Of a stretch of 64,000 nucleotides of DNA, positions 1-8,130 are shown piece after piece. Each line of letters opens with the position of its first letter. The first letter of the stretch is position 1. Source of the DNA: Sulfuriferula multivorans (GTDB lineage Bacteria > Pseudomonadota > Gammaproteobacteria > Burkholderiales > Sulfuriferulaceae); NCBI RefSeq assembly GCF_003851125.1, contig NZ_BGOW01000017.1, positions 119,033 through 183,032 on the forward strand, read 5' to 3'. The position numbers and the translations under genes are program-made. Under the pieces are notes generated by a model. The model was given only the letters and a program-made list of their open reading frames with translations, was not told where the DNA came from and searched no databases.

Positions 1-1
1 C

Positions 2-1036
2 ATGAGGCGGTCCCTCTGGCTTATCGGGTTTGGTTTGATTCTGGGCCTGAGTATCCCGCTGCTATATGGCGGCAGCGGCCTGTTTCAGCGCCTGAGCAGC
101 TTTCCGTTATCTCTGCTCGGCGTGGTGCTGACGATGATTTTTGTCGGCTGGAATTTCAACGCCGGGCGTTTGCGCCTGATGCTCTCCGGCATCGGCCATC
201 CTATGGCTCAAAAACGTGCACTGGCCACCGTCATGGCTACCGAATTCGCCATTTGCGCCACCCCGGCGGGCAGCGGCGGCCCCCTCACCTACGTCTTCCT
301 GCTGCGCCGCCATGGTGTATCCGGTAGCAGCGCCGCAGCCCTGTATGCGCTGGATATCCTGATGGACATCCTGTTCTTTACCACCGCGGTGTTAGTCATC
401 GCGCTCACCCTGTTCATCCACCCGCAACAATTACAGGTAGGCTGGCAGCTCGCTCTGCTGGCCGCATTACTGTTTGGCGCCATGGTATTGGCATGGCTGG
501 CGGCAAGACACTATCGCTCCACCTTGATGTGGGCAAGCCAAGGTTTGCGAAAATGGCACGTATCTCCTGCCCGGCGAAGACGCGTATTGCGCACGCTATT
601 ACGCTTTCGCCACGGCCTGCGCCTCACTCTGGCGATGTCGCGCGGACGCCTGTTCGCCATCTACCTGCTGTGCGTCGGCCACTGGCTGATGCGCTATAGC
701 ATTCTGTATGTGCTGATCGCCGGGATGGGCCGCCATATATCCTGGGCCTACAGCTTCCTCATCCAGATGCTGGCGCTGACTGCCGGCCAGTTCACCATGC
801 TGCCCGGTGGCAGCGGCGGGGTCGAGCTGAGCTTCACCGCGCTGCTTGCGCCGGTGCTCGATCACGCCACCCTGGGCGCAGTCCTGCTGATGTGGCGCTT
901 CACCACCTACTACTGGTACCTGATCGCAGGCGCGCCGGTCTTTGCCCTGTTCGCAGGCAAGGCGCTGTGGCAACATCTGGGAAATGGCGCCGCGAAACAA
1001 GCCGTGGCGGCTCAGGCAACATCGACACCATCCTGA
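2..1036 (+). CDS. lysylphosphatidylglycerol synthase-like / UPF0104 flippase-domain membrane protein
   Basis: Integral inner-membrane protein of 344 aa, very hydrophobic over its whole length with about eight membrane segments. It has the UPF0104/LPG synthase membrane-domain pattern: a conserved TEFAICATPAGSGGP stretch near residues 80-94, and MLPGGSGGVE near residues 266-275 followed by more membrane segments. Members of this family are putative lipid flippases or membrane parts of lipid-modifying enzymes; no cytoplasmic synthase domain is present here. The ATG at base 2 is the first codon visible, so the real start could lie before the window. The substrate is unknown. The family call is confident, the function is not. 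Confidence 0.75.
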   Translation: MRRSLWLIGFGLILGLSIPLLYGGSGLFQRLSSFPLSLLGVVLTMIFVGWNFNAGRLRLMLSGIGHPMAQKRALATVMATEFAICATPAGSGGPLTYVFLLRRHGVSGSSAAALYALDILMDILFFTTAVLVIALTLFIHPQQLQVGWQLALLAALLFGAMVLAWLAARHYRSTLMWASQGLRKWHVSPARRRRVLRTLLRFRHGLRLTLAMSRGRLFAIYLLCVGHWLMRYSILYVLIAGMGRHISWAYSFLIQMLALTAGQFTMLPGGSGGVELSFTALLAPVLDHATLGAVLLMWRFTTYYWYLIAGAPVFALFAGKALWQHLGNGAAKQAVAAQATSTPS

Positions 1037-1254
1037 TCAAGGCCTATAGGCCTTGCTATTCATCTATATCGCTTGCTGGCAAAATTGAACAATGTGCCCT
1101 ATCGCTCCATGCTCGCTCCCTGGATATCCTGTCGTGGAAAACCCGTATCACGGCGCGAATGCGCTCGAGCAATTTGGGTGAATCCTGAGTAATGACCGGA
1201 GTTTTCATCCGTAGAATTTTGGCTTGCCCTAACAATTTATCGATGGAGATTCAT

Positions 1255-1560
1255 ATGAAAATGAATACCTTATTAGTATCGTTAGCTTTGCTCGCCACTC
1301 AATCAGCGATTGCCGGAATGTGCCCGGATGGGACGCATGTTTCGGGGAATGATTGCACGATGACTCCAGATGGTTCCTACGTGAGTGGAAACAAAGTCAC
1401 TATGGCACCCGATGGCTCTTACGTCGGCGGTGGCAAGACAACCATGGCACCCGATGGATCCTACGTAGGCGGTAGCAAATCGACTATGTGTCCTGATGGA
1501 ACATTCGTTGGAGGCACCCGATGTGTGATGCAGCCCGATGGTTCTTACGCAGGCGGGTAA
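1255..1560 (+). CDS. small secreted protein made of MxPDGSYVGG repeats
   Basis: A 101-aa protein with a Sec signal peptide (MKMNTLLVSLALLATQSAIA, then GMC). The whole mature part is five copies of a roughly 14-residue unit, M-x-PDG-[ST]-[YHF]-[VA]-[SG]-G-x-K/D-x-T. Cys occurs in the first and last units (MCPDG, NDC, MCPDG, TRC), so disulfides could close the array. I chose the ATG at 1255 over an in-frame ATG 21 codons upstream because the signal peptide begins exactly there and GGAG lies just before it. I know no function. The regular turn-forming PDGS/GG pattern suggests a small beta-repeat periplasmic or surface protein. It stands alone in its transcription unit. Confidence 0.7.
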   Translation: MKMNTLLVSLALLATQSAIAGMCPDGTHVSGNDCTMTPDGSYVSGNKVTMAPDGSYVGGGKTTMAPDGSYVGGSKSTMCPDGTFVGGTRCVMQPDGSYAGG

Positions 1561-1621
1561 ATACGCGAGCGTCCAGACCAGAGCGGGGTATCCATTGTGT
1601 TAAGAAAAGGATTAATTTTGT

Positions 1622-1693
1622 ATGCAAGATTCAGTTGTTCCGGGGCTATCGGATTTGTATCAGGCCACAATGTTTGCCGGACTGAATTGCTGA
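1622..1693 (+). CDS. possible 23-aa leader or relic ORF upstream of the DUF2236 gene
   Basis: Short open frame MQDSVVPGLSDLYQATM... of 23 codons. An AAAGGA motif lies about 10 nt before it, and its TGA ends one base before the GTG of the next gene, an arrangement that could couple their translation. The GLSDLYQATM stretch loosely resembles the N-terminus of nicotinate phosphoribosyltransferases (TDLYQLTM), so a gene relic is an alternative. It is too short to judge by composition, so this is a weak call. Confidence 0.2.
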   Translation: MQDSVVPGLSDLYQATMFAGLNC

Positions 1694-1694
1694 C

Positions 1695-2570
1695 GTGAAA
1701 CAACGCTTACGCGACCAGATACGCGGCCTCGACCCGGTGCGCGATCATCAGCGCATTGTCTATCTGGATGTGTGTTTCGAGTTTCCTTTCGACACGACCC
1801 GCGCGCTGGAATTCGCTTTGTTCCGCACTTATTGCGTACCGGACATTTCCGCTTTGCTGGATCGTACCGGCGAATTCGGACGTTGCCCGCAGAAGCGCTA
1901 CGACGACACCGATCTCATCATCAGTGAAATGATGGAATGGGGCTACGACAGCGCACGCGGAAGTGCGGCACTGGCGCGCATGAACCGGATTCACAGCCAT
2001 TTCAGGATTGCCAACGAGGATTTTCTATACGTATTGTCCACCTTCGTGTTCGAGCCGATACGCTGGAACGCGCGTTTCGGCTGGCGCACGATGTGTGAAC
2101 AGGAACGCCTTGCGTTGTTTTATTTCTGGCGCGAAGTGGGTGAGCGTATGGGGATACGGGAGATACCGAAAACCTGTGCGGCATTCGAACGCTACAACGT
2201 GGAATATGAACACACGCATTTCATGTTTGCGGAGAGCAACCGCCGCATCGGTACCGCCACGCGCGAACTGTTCGCCAGCTGGTTTCCCGCACTGTTACGG
2301 CCTGTTGTGAGACACGTCATTTATGCGTTGCTGGATGAGCCGGTGCGCCACGCCTTCGATTTTCCGAAGCCGCTGCCTGGGCTGCGTGCGACTGTTGTCG
2401 GTGCGCTCAGGTTGCGCGCGCTGGCGCTGCGTTTCATGCCGGCGCGGCGCCAACCACGGCTGCGTACGCAGATGACGCACCCCAGTTATCCTGCGGGTTA
2501 CCAGCTGGACCAAATCGGCCCAGCGTATATGACGCAAGCCAAATCGCCTCCGAGTGATCCACAGGCATGA
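1695..2570 (+). CDS. oxygenase MpaB / DUF2236-family protein
   Basis: 291-aa protein of the MpaB/rubber-oxygenase catalytic-domain family (DUF2236), whose characterised members are heme-b oxygenases. Recognisable family features are the N-terminal FPFDTTRALEFALFRTY-type helix (residues 22-38), the DLIISEMMEWG and RMNRIHSHFRIANEDFLYVLSTF block (residues 77-116) with a conserved His-x-His, and the FRTMCEQERLA-like helix. It starts with GTG right after a stop in the same frame, so no longer N-terminus is possible without a frameshift. The neighbours are unrelated and the substrate is unknown. A possible imperfect terminator with a T-run lies at about 2577-2640. Confidence 0.75.
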   Translation: MKQRLRDQIRGLDPVRDHQRIVYLDVCFEFPFDTTRALEFALFRTYCVPDISALLDRTGEFGRCPQKRYDDTDLIISEMMEWGYDSARGSAALARMNRIHSHFRIANEDFLYVLSTFVFEPIRWNARFGWRTMCEQERLALFYFWREVGERMGIREIPKTCAAFERYNVEYEHTHFMFAESNRRIGTATRELFASWFPALLRPVVRHVIYALLDEPVRHAFDFPKPLPGLRATVVGALRLRALALRFMPARRQPRLRTQMTHPSYPAGYQLDQIGPAYMTQAKSPPSDPQA

Positions 2571-2768
2571 AACGCCGCCGGTTTTTTCACGAGTAGTAGC
2601 AGCGCTCTGGGAGCAAACGTGACCGGCCTATTTTTTATTTAATGCACCTGTCTCCAGTGGAATCCACTCTTCCACAGCCTGCAACCGTGCGTCTGATCGA
2701 ACGCCAGCCGAAAGCATCCGCAGAGCAAACGGGATCAGACTACGAGGTATTCATAGAGGAAAGTAATT

Positions 2769-3710
2769 ATGATTGTGCGTGATCGCCCATCCGGACTGCG
2801 TCTATTTTTCATTCTAAAAGGGTCGATTTTATCGAGGATATGGAAAGTCTTGCTGGTGAATACAGCGGTCGCCATTTTAGTGGCGATCGCTCATGGCTCG
2901 CTGTTCAACTACAAAATCATAGTGACCGCAATTCCGTTTACCTTGATCGGTCTGCCCTTGGCAATTTTTCTGGGTTTTCGCAATAACGCCGCTTATGACA
3001 GATATTGGGAAGGCAGGAAGCTATGGGGCAGACTGGTATCGGACACCCAGAATTTATCCAGGCAATGCCAGAATCTGATCCAGCAGCCGGCGCCCGTTAG
3101 TGCCAGCCTGGGATTAACCGATATACGCGTAAGGATGATTTATCGGGCTATCGCTTATGCGCATTCGCTCCGGGATCGGTTGCGCAACGCCAGGGAAGCG
3201 AGCGATTTGTCCGGCCTGCTTCAGGAGGAAGAGCGCAGACAGTTGGGGCAGTCTGCGAATGGTCCGAATTTTCTGATGTTCCGGATGGGCGCAGACCTGG
3301 GCCAATGCGTCAGGGAAGGCCGAATCGAAGCGTGTCTGGCTGCTTCCATCGACGCTACCCTATCCTCTATGGTGGTGGTGAATGCCGGTTGCGAGCGCAT
3401 TAAAAATACGCCAATCCCGTTTTCTTATACCCTGCTATTGCATCGCACCGCCTATCTTTATTGTTTCCTCCTTCCTTTTGGCCTGGTCGACTCCATCGGG
3501 TTCATGACGCCATTCGTAGTGGCGATCGTCGCCTATACCTTTTTCGGCCTCGATGCGCTGGGTGACGAGATAGAGGAACCCTTTGGCCTGAGCGAAAACG
3601 ATTTACCTCTTGACGCCCTATGCCGAACGATCGAGGTCAACCTGCGCGAATCCATCGGCGACGCAGTCAAACTACCAGCCCTGGCACCCGTGAATTATTG
3701 CCTGATGTAA
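2769..3710 (+). CDS. bestrophin-family ion channel
   Basis: 313-aa bacterial bestrophin (UPF0187/RFP-TM family), which forms pentameric anion or cation channels in the inner membrane. Hallmarks are an N-terminal transmembrane pair, the family signature LGFRNNAAYDRYWEGRKLWG (residues 72-91, just after the second segment), the PIPFSYTLLLHRT motif near residue 216, the GLVDSIGFMTPFVVAIVAYTFFGLDALG segment, and the conserved C-terminal EIEEPFG motif. The length is normal for bacterial members. The start has AGAGGAAAG upstream at good spacing. It stands alone, with a 200-bp upstream region that could carry its promoter. Confidence 0.92.
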   Translation: MIVRDRPSGLRLFFILKGSILSRIWKVLLVNTAVAILVAIAHGSLFNYKIIVTAIPFTLIGLPLAIFLGFRNNAAYDRYWEGRKLWGRLVSDTQNLSRQCQNLIQQPAPVSASLGLTDIRVRMIYRAIAYAHSLRDRLRNAREASDLSGLLQEEERRQLGQSANGPNFLMFRMGADLGQCVREGRIEACLAASIDATLSSMVVVNAGCERIKNTPIPFSYTLLLHRTAYLYCFLLPFGLVDSIGFMTPFVVAIVAYTFFGLDALGDEIEEPFGLSENDLPLDALCRTIEVNLRESIGDAVKLPALAPVNYCLM

Positions 3711-3742
3711 AGGTCAGTATTGCTGCCCCAGCAGAGAGGTAA

Positions 3743-5458
3743 TCAAACCTGGTTCAATTTGCTGTACGCAGTCAGCAGCCGCTGATGCATATCGCACCCT
3801 GACAATTCCATGCCCGGCGCCTGCAGACCAAAAAAGCGCTGTTCACCGCGCAACATGGCCTGGGCTTGTTTCAGGGTATCCGCACCGTAAAGCGTTTGCA
3901 GGCTGTCGCTGTAGCGTTCGGCGTCTTCCATCAATAGCAGGGCTTCGATGCAGCGATAAACCAGACGTCGAGCGGGATCGAGCTGTTCGAAGTGACGCAC
4001 CCAGTGGCAGCCTGCGCGGATCGCCTCCTTATCGCCAATAGCCAGTGCCAGCAGCGTTTTCAACTCGCCCACACGCAGGTCTTTCCACAGCGTACCGGCA
4101 TCGGCAACGAGGCCGATCAGCGCAGCGACAGGACGCTGGTCGTCGAGGGCGAGTTCGTCGAGCTGGTCCAGCAGTTCGCTGCATTCCTCGTCATCCAGTT
4201 GCGCCAGATGCAGGATGGCGTGGCGCAGCTGGTTGCCGACGCTGTTGTTGTTCCATTCCAGATCGTCGGTGGGATAGATTTCGGACATGCCCGGGACAAT
4301 GATGCGGCAGGCATACACGCCCAGATCGGGGAAATCAGCGATATAGATATCGCGTTCCTCGGTATGGATGAGCTCGCACAGCCAGGCGTATTCCTGCTCG
4401 GTGGTGCCGCTGAAGTTCCAGTCGGCAAACTCGTAATCGGGCGTGGCACGCAGAAATTCCCAGCTGATGATGCCGCTGGAATCGACAAAGTGAATTTCCA
4501 GGTTTTGCGGATCGGCGATTTCTTCCAGGTCGAAACCCGGTTCTGGAAAGTCGCCCAGCGCATCCAGCGCGCGGCCTTGCAGCAGCTCGGTGAGCGCACG
4601 TTCCAGCGCAACCTCAAAGCGCGGATGCGCGCCAAAACTGGCGAAGCAGCCCTGGTCGCGCGGGTTGAGCAGGGTGACGTTCATCACCGGGTATTTCCCG
4701 CCCAGCGAGGCGTCCTTGACCAGGATGCCGAACCCGGCGGCGCGCAAGTCGCGGATGCCGGCCTCGATTTTAGGATAGCGCGCGATGACGGCCTCCGGCA
4801 CATCGGGCAGGCACAGGCCCTCGGTAATAATGCGGAACTTGACGTGGCGCTCGAAGATTTCAGACAACGCCTGCACGCGCGCCTCGGCGGGAGAATTCCC
4901 CGCCGACATGCCGTTGCTGACATACAGGTTGCCGATAATATTGACCGGGAACCACAATGTGGCGCCGTCGCGTTGACGCTGGTAGGGCAACGCGCAAATA
5001 CCGCGCGCGGCATTGCCGGAATTATGTTCCACCAGCACATGCGCCTTCACTGTTTCATCAGGGTTATAGAATGCCTGCAACTCGGCATCCAGCAAACCTT
5101 CCGGCCAGCGCTCGTCCTCGCTTAATGGAAACCATTTTTCCTGCGGGTAATGTACATATTCACGCTGAGCAATGGTTTCGCCCAGGTAGTAATGGGTCCA
5201 GAAATAATGGCAACCGAGACGTTCGAAATATTCGCCCAGCGCACTCGCCAGCGCGGCCTTTTGCGATGCGCCCTTGCCGTTGGTGAACAGGATCGGACAA
5301 TCGCGGTCGCGAATGTGTACCGACCAGACATTGGCGATGGGATTGAGCCAGGAGCGCTCCTCGATATGGAAGCCCAACGCCTCCAGTTTGGCCTGCATGG
5401 ACTGGATAGACGCTTCCAGTGAAGCGTCTTTGCCGGGAATGAAACTTTCTGTTTGCAT
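3743..5458 (-). CDS. ycaO: YcaO-domain protein, probable RimO accessory factor
   Basis: 571-aa full-length homologue of E. coli YcaO. The N-terminus (TESFIPGKDASLEASI), the ATP-binding YcaO core (NGKGASQKAALASALGEYFER near residues 59-79) and the C-terminal repeat-like helical domain all match. YcaO enzymes use ATP to activate amide backbones. The E. coli protein aids RimO-dependent methylthiolation of ribosomal protein S12. I chose the ATG at 5458 because family members begin with M-x-Q-T-x-FIPGKDA; an open frame of 30 more codons upstream would overlap dctM and has no family support. rimO is not in the window and no azoline-peptide precursor gene is adjacent, so a natural-product role is unlikely. 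Confidence 0.9.
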   Translation of the reverse strand: MQTESFIPGKDASLEASIQSMQAKLEALGFHIEERSWLNPIANVWSVHIRDRDCPILFTNGKGASQKAALASALGEYFERLGCHYFWTHYYLGETIAQREYVHYPQEKWFPLSEDERWPEGLLDAELQAFYNPDETVKAHVLVEHNSGNAARGICALPYQRQRDGATLWFPVNIIGNLYVSNGMSAGNSPAEARVQALSEIFERHVKFRIITEGLCLPDVPEAVIARYPKIEAGIRDLRAAGFGILVKDASLGGKYPVMNVTLLNPRDQGCFASFGAHPRFEVALERALTELLQGRALDALGDFPEPGFDLEEIADPQNLEIHFVDSSGIISWEFLRATPDYEFADWNFSGTTEQEYAWLCELIHTEERDIYIADFPDLGVYACRIIVPGMSEIYPTDDLEWNNNSVGNQLRHAILHLAQLDDEECSELLDQLDELALDDQRPVAALIGLVADAGTLWKDLRVGELKTLLALAIGDKEAIRAGCHWVRHFEQLDPARRLVYRCIEALLLMEDAERYSDSLQTLYGADTLKQAQAMLRGEQRFFGLQAPGMELSGCDMHQRLLTAYSKLNQV

Positions 5459-5538
5459 AATGGTTTCCATTAACGATCTAAAACGGCAATTCAATTTACC
5501 CAAGTAGTAGCTACCCAGGTTTTGCCTTTTGCATTTTG

Positions 5539-6939
5539 TCAGCGCCATTCACGCGGCAGGAAATAATCACCATAGCCATCCTGCTCCAGCGGCACATCGA
5601 TCACGCCGGGGGAAAGGGCATCGTGCCTGACGCCAGTCAGACCGGGGAAGGCAATGAGCAGTCCCACCATCAGCAACTGGATCACCACAAATGGGATCGC
5701 CCCCCGATAAATGGCGCTGGTTCGAATCGATTTGGGGGCAACACTGCGCAGATAAAACAGCGCAAAACCAAACGGCGGATGCATGAACGAAGTCTGCATA
5801 TTAATGCCTATCAGCACCCCGAACCATATCAGATCAATTCCCAGCTTGTGCGCAACCGGCGCCAGCAGCGGGATGATGATGAAGGCAATCTCGAAAAAGT
5901 CGAGGAAGAACGCCAGCACAAATATCAGCAGATTGACCACGATCAAAAAGCCCAACGCACCACCGGGCAGGGCAGTGAGCAGATGTTCCACCCACAGATC
6001 GCCGTCCATGCCGCGAAACACCAGGCTGAACACGGTGGATCCGATCAGGATGAACACCACGAAACTGGTCAGTCGGGTGGTGGAATCCATAGCCTGTTTG
6101 AGCAGATCGAGGCTGAGGCGGCGCTTGATCAGCGCCAGCGCCAGCGCGCCGCTGGCTCCCATGGCCCCGCCTTCGGTAGGCGTAGCCCAGCCCAGGAAGA
6201 TGGTGCCGAGCACCAGGAATATGAGCAGTAGCGGTGGCAGCAATGACGCCCCAACACGTCGCAGTAAAGCACGCCCACGCAAGGTACGCGCACCGCGCGG
6301 CAACGCCGGTGCAGCAGCGGGTTTGACCAGGGTGATGAGCAGCACAAAGGCTATATACAACCCGGTCAGCACCAGGCTGGGTACCAGCGCGCCCTTGTAC
6401 AGATCGCCCACTGATATGCCCAACTGGTCGGCCAGCACGATCAGTACCAGACTCGGCGGAATGATCTGCGCCAGCGTACCGGATGCGGCAATCACGCCGG
6501 CCGCCAGGCGCTGGTCGTAACCATAGCGCATCATGATGGGCAGCGAGATCAGCCCCATGGCGATGACCGAAGCCGCCACCACGCCCGTCGTCGCCCCCAG
6601 CAAAGCGCCGACAAGAATCACCGCATAGGCCAGGCCGCCGCGCAGATTGCCAAATAGCTGCCCGACGGTTTCCAGCAGGTCTTCGGCCATGCCGCTGCGT
6701 TCCAGTACCAGGCCCATGAAGGTGAAAAACGGGATCGCCAGCAGGGTCTGGTTGGCGATGATGCCGAGCACGCGCTCGGGCAACGCCTGCATCAGGGAAA
6801 TATCGAAAAAGCCGTAATGGATACCCATCAGCGCAAACAGCAGGCCATTGGCGGCGAGCGAGAACGCCACCGGATAGCCCAGCAGCAGGAAGATCACCAG
6901 GCCGGCAAACATCAGCGGCGCCATGAGCTCCATGCTCAT
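5539..6939 (-). CDS. dctM: TRAP transporter large permease (DctM family)
   Basis: About 466 aa with 11-12 membrane segments. It matches the DctM subunit of tripartite ATP-independent periplasmic transporters, which carry organic acids using ion gradients. Visible signatures are LLAIPFFTFMGLVLERSGMA (near residue 67), GALLGATTGVVAASVIAMGL, and a late MHPPFGFALFYL-type loop. It starts at an ATG overlapping the TGA of dctQ (TGATG); a GTG one codon upstream is also possible. The sequence type resembles the mannitol/chloroaromatic subgroup. The periplasmic binding subunit (DctP) is not adjacent, so the substrate cannot be read from context. Confidence 0.9.
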   Translation of the reverse strand: MSMELMAPLMFAGLVIFLLLGYPVAFSLAANGLLFALMGIHYGFFDISLMQALPERVLGIIANQTLLAIPFFTFMGLVLERSGMAEDLLETVGQLFGNLRGGLAYAVILVGALLGATTGVVAASVIAMGLISLPIMMRYGYDQRLAAGVIAASGTLAQIIPPSLVLIVLADQLGISVGDLYKGALVPSLVLTGLYIAFVLLITLVKPAAAPALPRGARTLRGRALLRRVGASLLPPLLLIFLVLGTIFLGWATPTEGGAMGASGALALALIKRRLSLDLLKQAMDSTTRLTSFVVFILIGSTVFSLVFRGMDGDLWVEHLLTALPGGALGFLIVVNLLIFVLAFFLDFFEIAFIIIPLLAPVAHKLGIDLIWFGVLIGINMQTSFMHPPFGFALFYLRSVAPKSIRTSAIYRGAIPFVVIQLLMVGLLIAFPGLTGVRHDALSPGVIDVPLEQDGYGDYFLPREWR

Positions 6940-7478
6940 CACATCTGCTCCAGCGGCGCTTCCTGTGCCAGCGTCAGCACCCCCGCCAGCACTGCGATGC
7001 GCTTGATGATTTCCGCCACGCCCTGCAGCGCCAGCAGGCCGAAACCTGCCGGGATCATCAGCTTCACCGGCCAGCGCAACAGCCCCCCGGAATCGGGCGA
7101 CATTTCATTGCCCTGCCAGGACGCCATGAACATCGGCCACGCGTACCAGATCATCAGTAGCGTGAACGGCAGCAGGAACAACAGGCCGCCCAGCAGATCA
7201 ACCAGCGCCCGGCCGCGTTCGGATAATCGCCCATAGATCAGGTCGATGCGGACATGACCGTTATGCTTCAGGGTATACCCGGCACCGAGCAGGAAGATTG
7301 CGCCAAACAAATACCACTGGATTTCCAGCCAGGCATTGGAGCTTTCGCCCAGACCATAGCGCACCAGCGCATTGGCGGCAGAGATCAATGTGGCCAACAA
7401 CACCAGCCAGCGCAACGCGTGACCGATTTGCTCGTTCAGTGCATCAATCGCACGCGCCAGGGTCAGCAATGCTTTCAT
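6939..7478 (-). CDS. dctQ: TRAP transporter small permease (DctQ family)
   Basis: 179-aa membrane protein with four membrane segments, matching the DctQ small permease that pairs with DctM. Typical family parts are the N-terminal RAIDALNEQIGHALRWLVLLATL, SSNAWLEIQWYLFGAIFLLGAGYTL-type second helix, and GHVRIDLIYGRLS. I chose the ATG at 7478 because a GGGGGG-rich ribosome-binding site lies just before it and the residues upstream (CCTRPGRF...) do not fit the family. Its stop overlaps the dctM start, so the two are translationally coupled. It lies 19 nt after the esterase gene, so all three may share a transcript. Confidence 0.88.
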   Translation of the reverse strand: MKALLTLARAIDALNEQIGHALRWLVLLATLISAANALVRYGLGESSNAWLEIQWYLFGAIFLLGAGYTLKHNGHVRIDLIYGRLSERGRALVDLLGGLLFLLPFTLLMIWYAWPMFMASWQGNEMSPDSGGLLRWPVKLMIPAGFGLLALQGVAEIIKRIAVLAGVLTLAQEAPLEQM

Positions 7479-7497
7479 GTTGCCCCCCAAATTATTA

Positions 7498-8127
7498 TTA
7501 AACCGCCCCGGTCTGGTGCAGCAATTTGGCCAATGCATCGGCAATCATGCGGTAGCCTGCAGCATTGGGATGGATCGGGTCGGATTTTTTAGTATTGTCG
7601 AATAATACGGTTTTCAGCACCTTGCCCTCGTAAGGGATGTCGGTCTTTGCAGCAATATCCGCATAATACTTGGGTACGCCACCAAACAAGCTGGGTTCCG
7701 GCACACCGATCAACACCACGGCGATACCGCGTTGGCGCGCCTCGTACACCATGGTGCGCAGATTGGCCGCAATCGTCACTGCATCCAGCTTGTGCAACAA
7801 ATCATTGCCGCCCAGGCATAACAGCAGCAATTTAGGTTGTACGGTATCCAGCACACCCGGCAGGCGCGTCACGCCTTGTGCCGTAACTTCGCCCGGCACT
7901 CCAGCCGCCACCACCTTGTGCCCGATGAGCTGGCCGAGTTGTGCCGGGTAGCTGTGCGCCGCGTCGACACCGGTGCCGTAAGTCAGGCTGTCGCCAAACG
8001 CCAGCACCACATCGTCCGGCCCCAGATGCGGCAACGCCGGCTGTGTGACGCCACAGCCAGCGAGCAACAGCACCCACAACAGGCATAGCCAAGCTAACGC
8101 TCGCTCTGTTGGCAGCTGCTTCCCCAA
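7498..8127 (-). CDS. GDSL/SGNH-family lipoprotein esterase (TesA-like)
   Basis: 209-aa predicted lipoprotein: signal peptide ending in the lipobox LLAGC (Cys25). It is followed by an SGNH hydrolase with GDSL block I (FGDSLTYGTG, nucleophile Ser47), block III GGND, and block V DPIHPN (Asp183, His186). These form the catalytic triad and oxyanion residues of arylesterase/thioesterase-I-like enzymes. It probably acts on acyl esters in the periplasm or at the membrane. It is 3 nt downstream of pmbA and just upstream of dctQM. Family members often sit next to an ABC exporter (ybbA-like), which is not the case here. The physiological substrate is unknown. Confidence 0.88.
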   Translation of the reverse strand: MGKQLPTERALAWLCLLWVLLLAGCGVTQPALPHLGPDDVVLAFGDSLTYGTGVDAAHSYPAQLGQLIGHKVVAAGVPGEVTAQGVTRLPGVLDTVQPKLLLLCLGGNDLLHKLDAVTIAANLRTMVYEARQRGIAVVLIGVPEPSLFGGVPKYYADIAAKTDIPYEGKVLKTVLFDNTKKSDPIHPNAAGYRMIADALAKLLHQTGAV

Positions 8128-8130
8128 AAA

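Noticed and set aside
1039..1054. AAGGCCtataGGCCTT as terminator after the first gene
   Set aside because: Six-base stem and no T-run after it; too weak to call.
3743..5458. YcaO protein as part of an azoline-peptide biosynthesis cluster
   Set aside because: It matches E. coli YcaO along its full length and no precursor peptide, dehydrogenase or cyclodehydratase partner is nearby.
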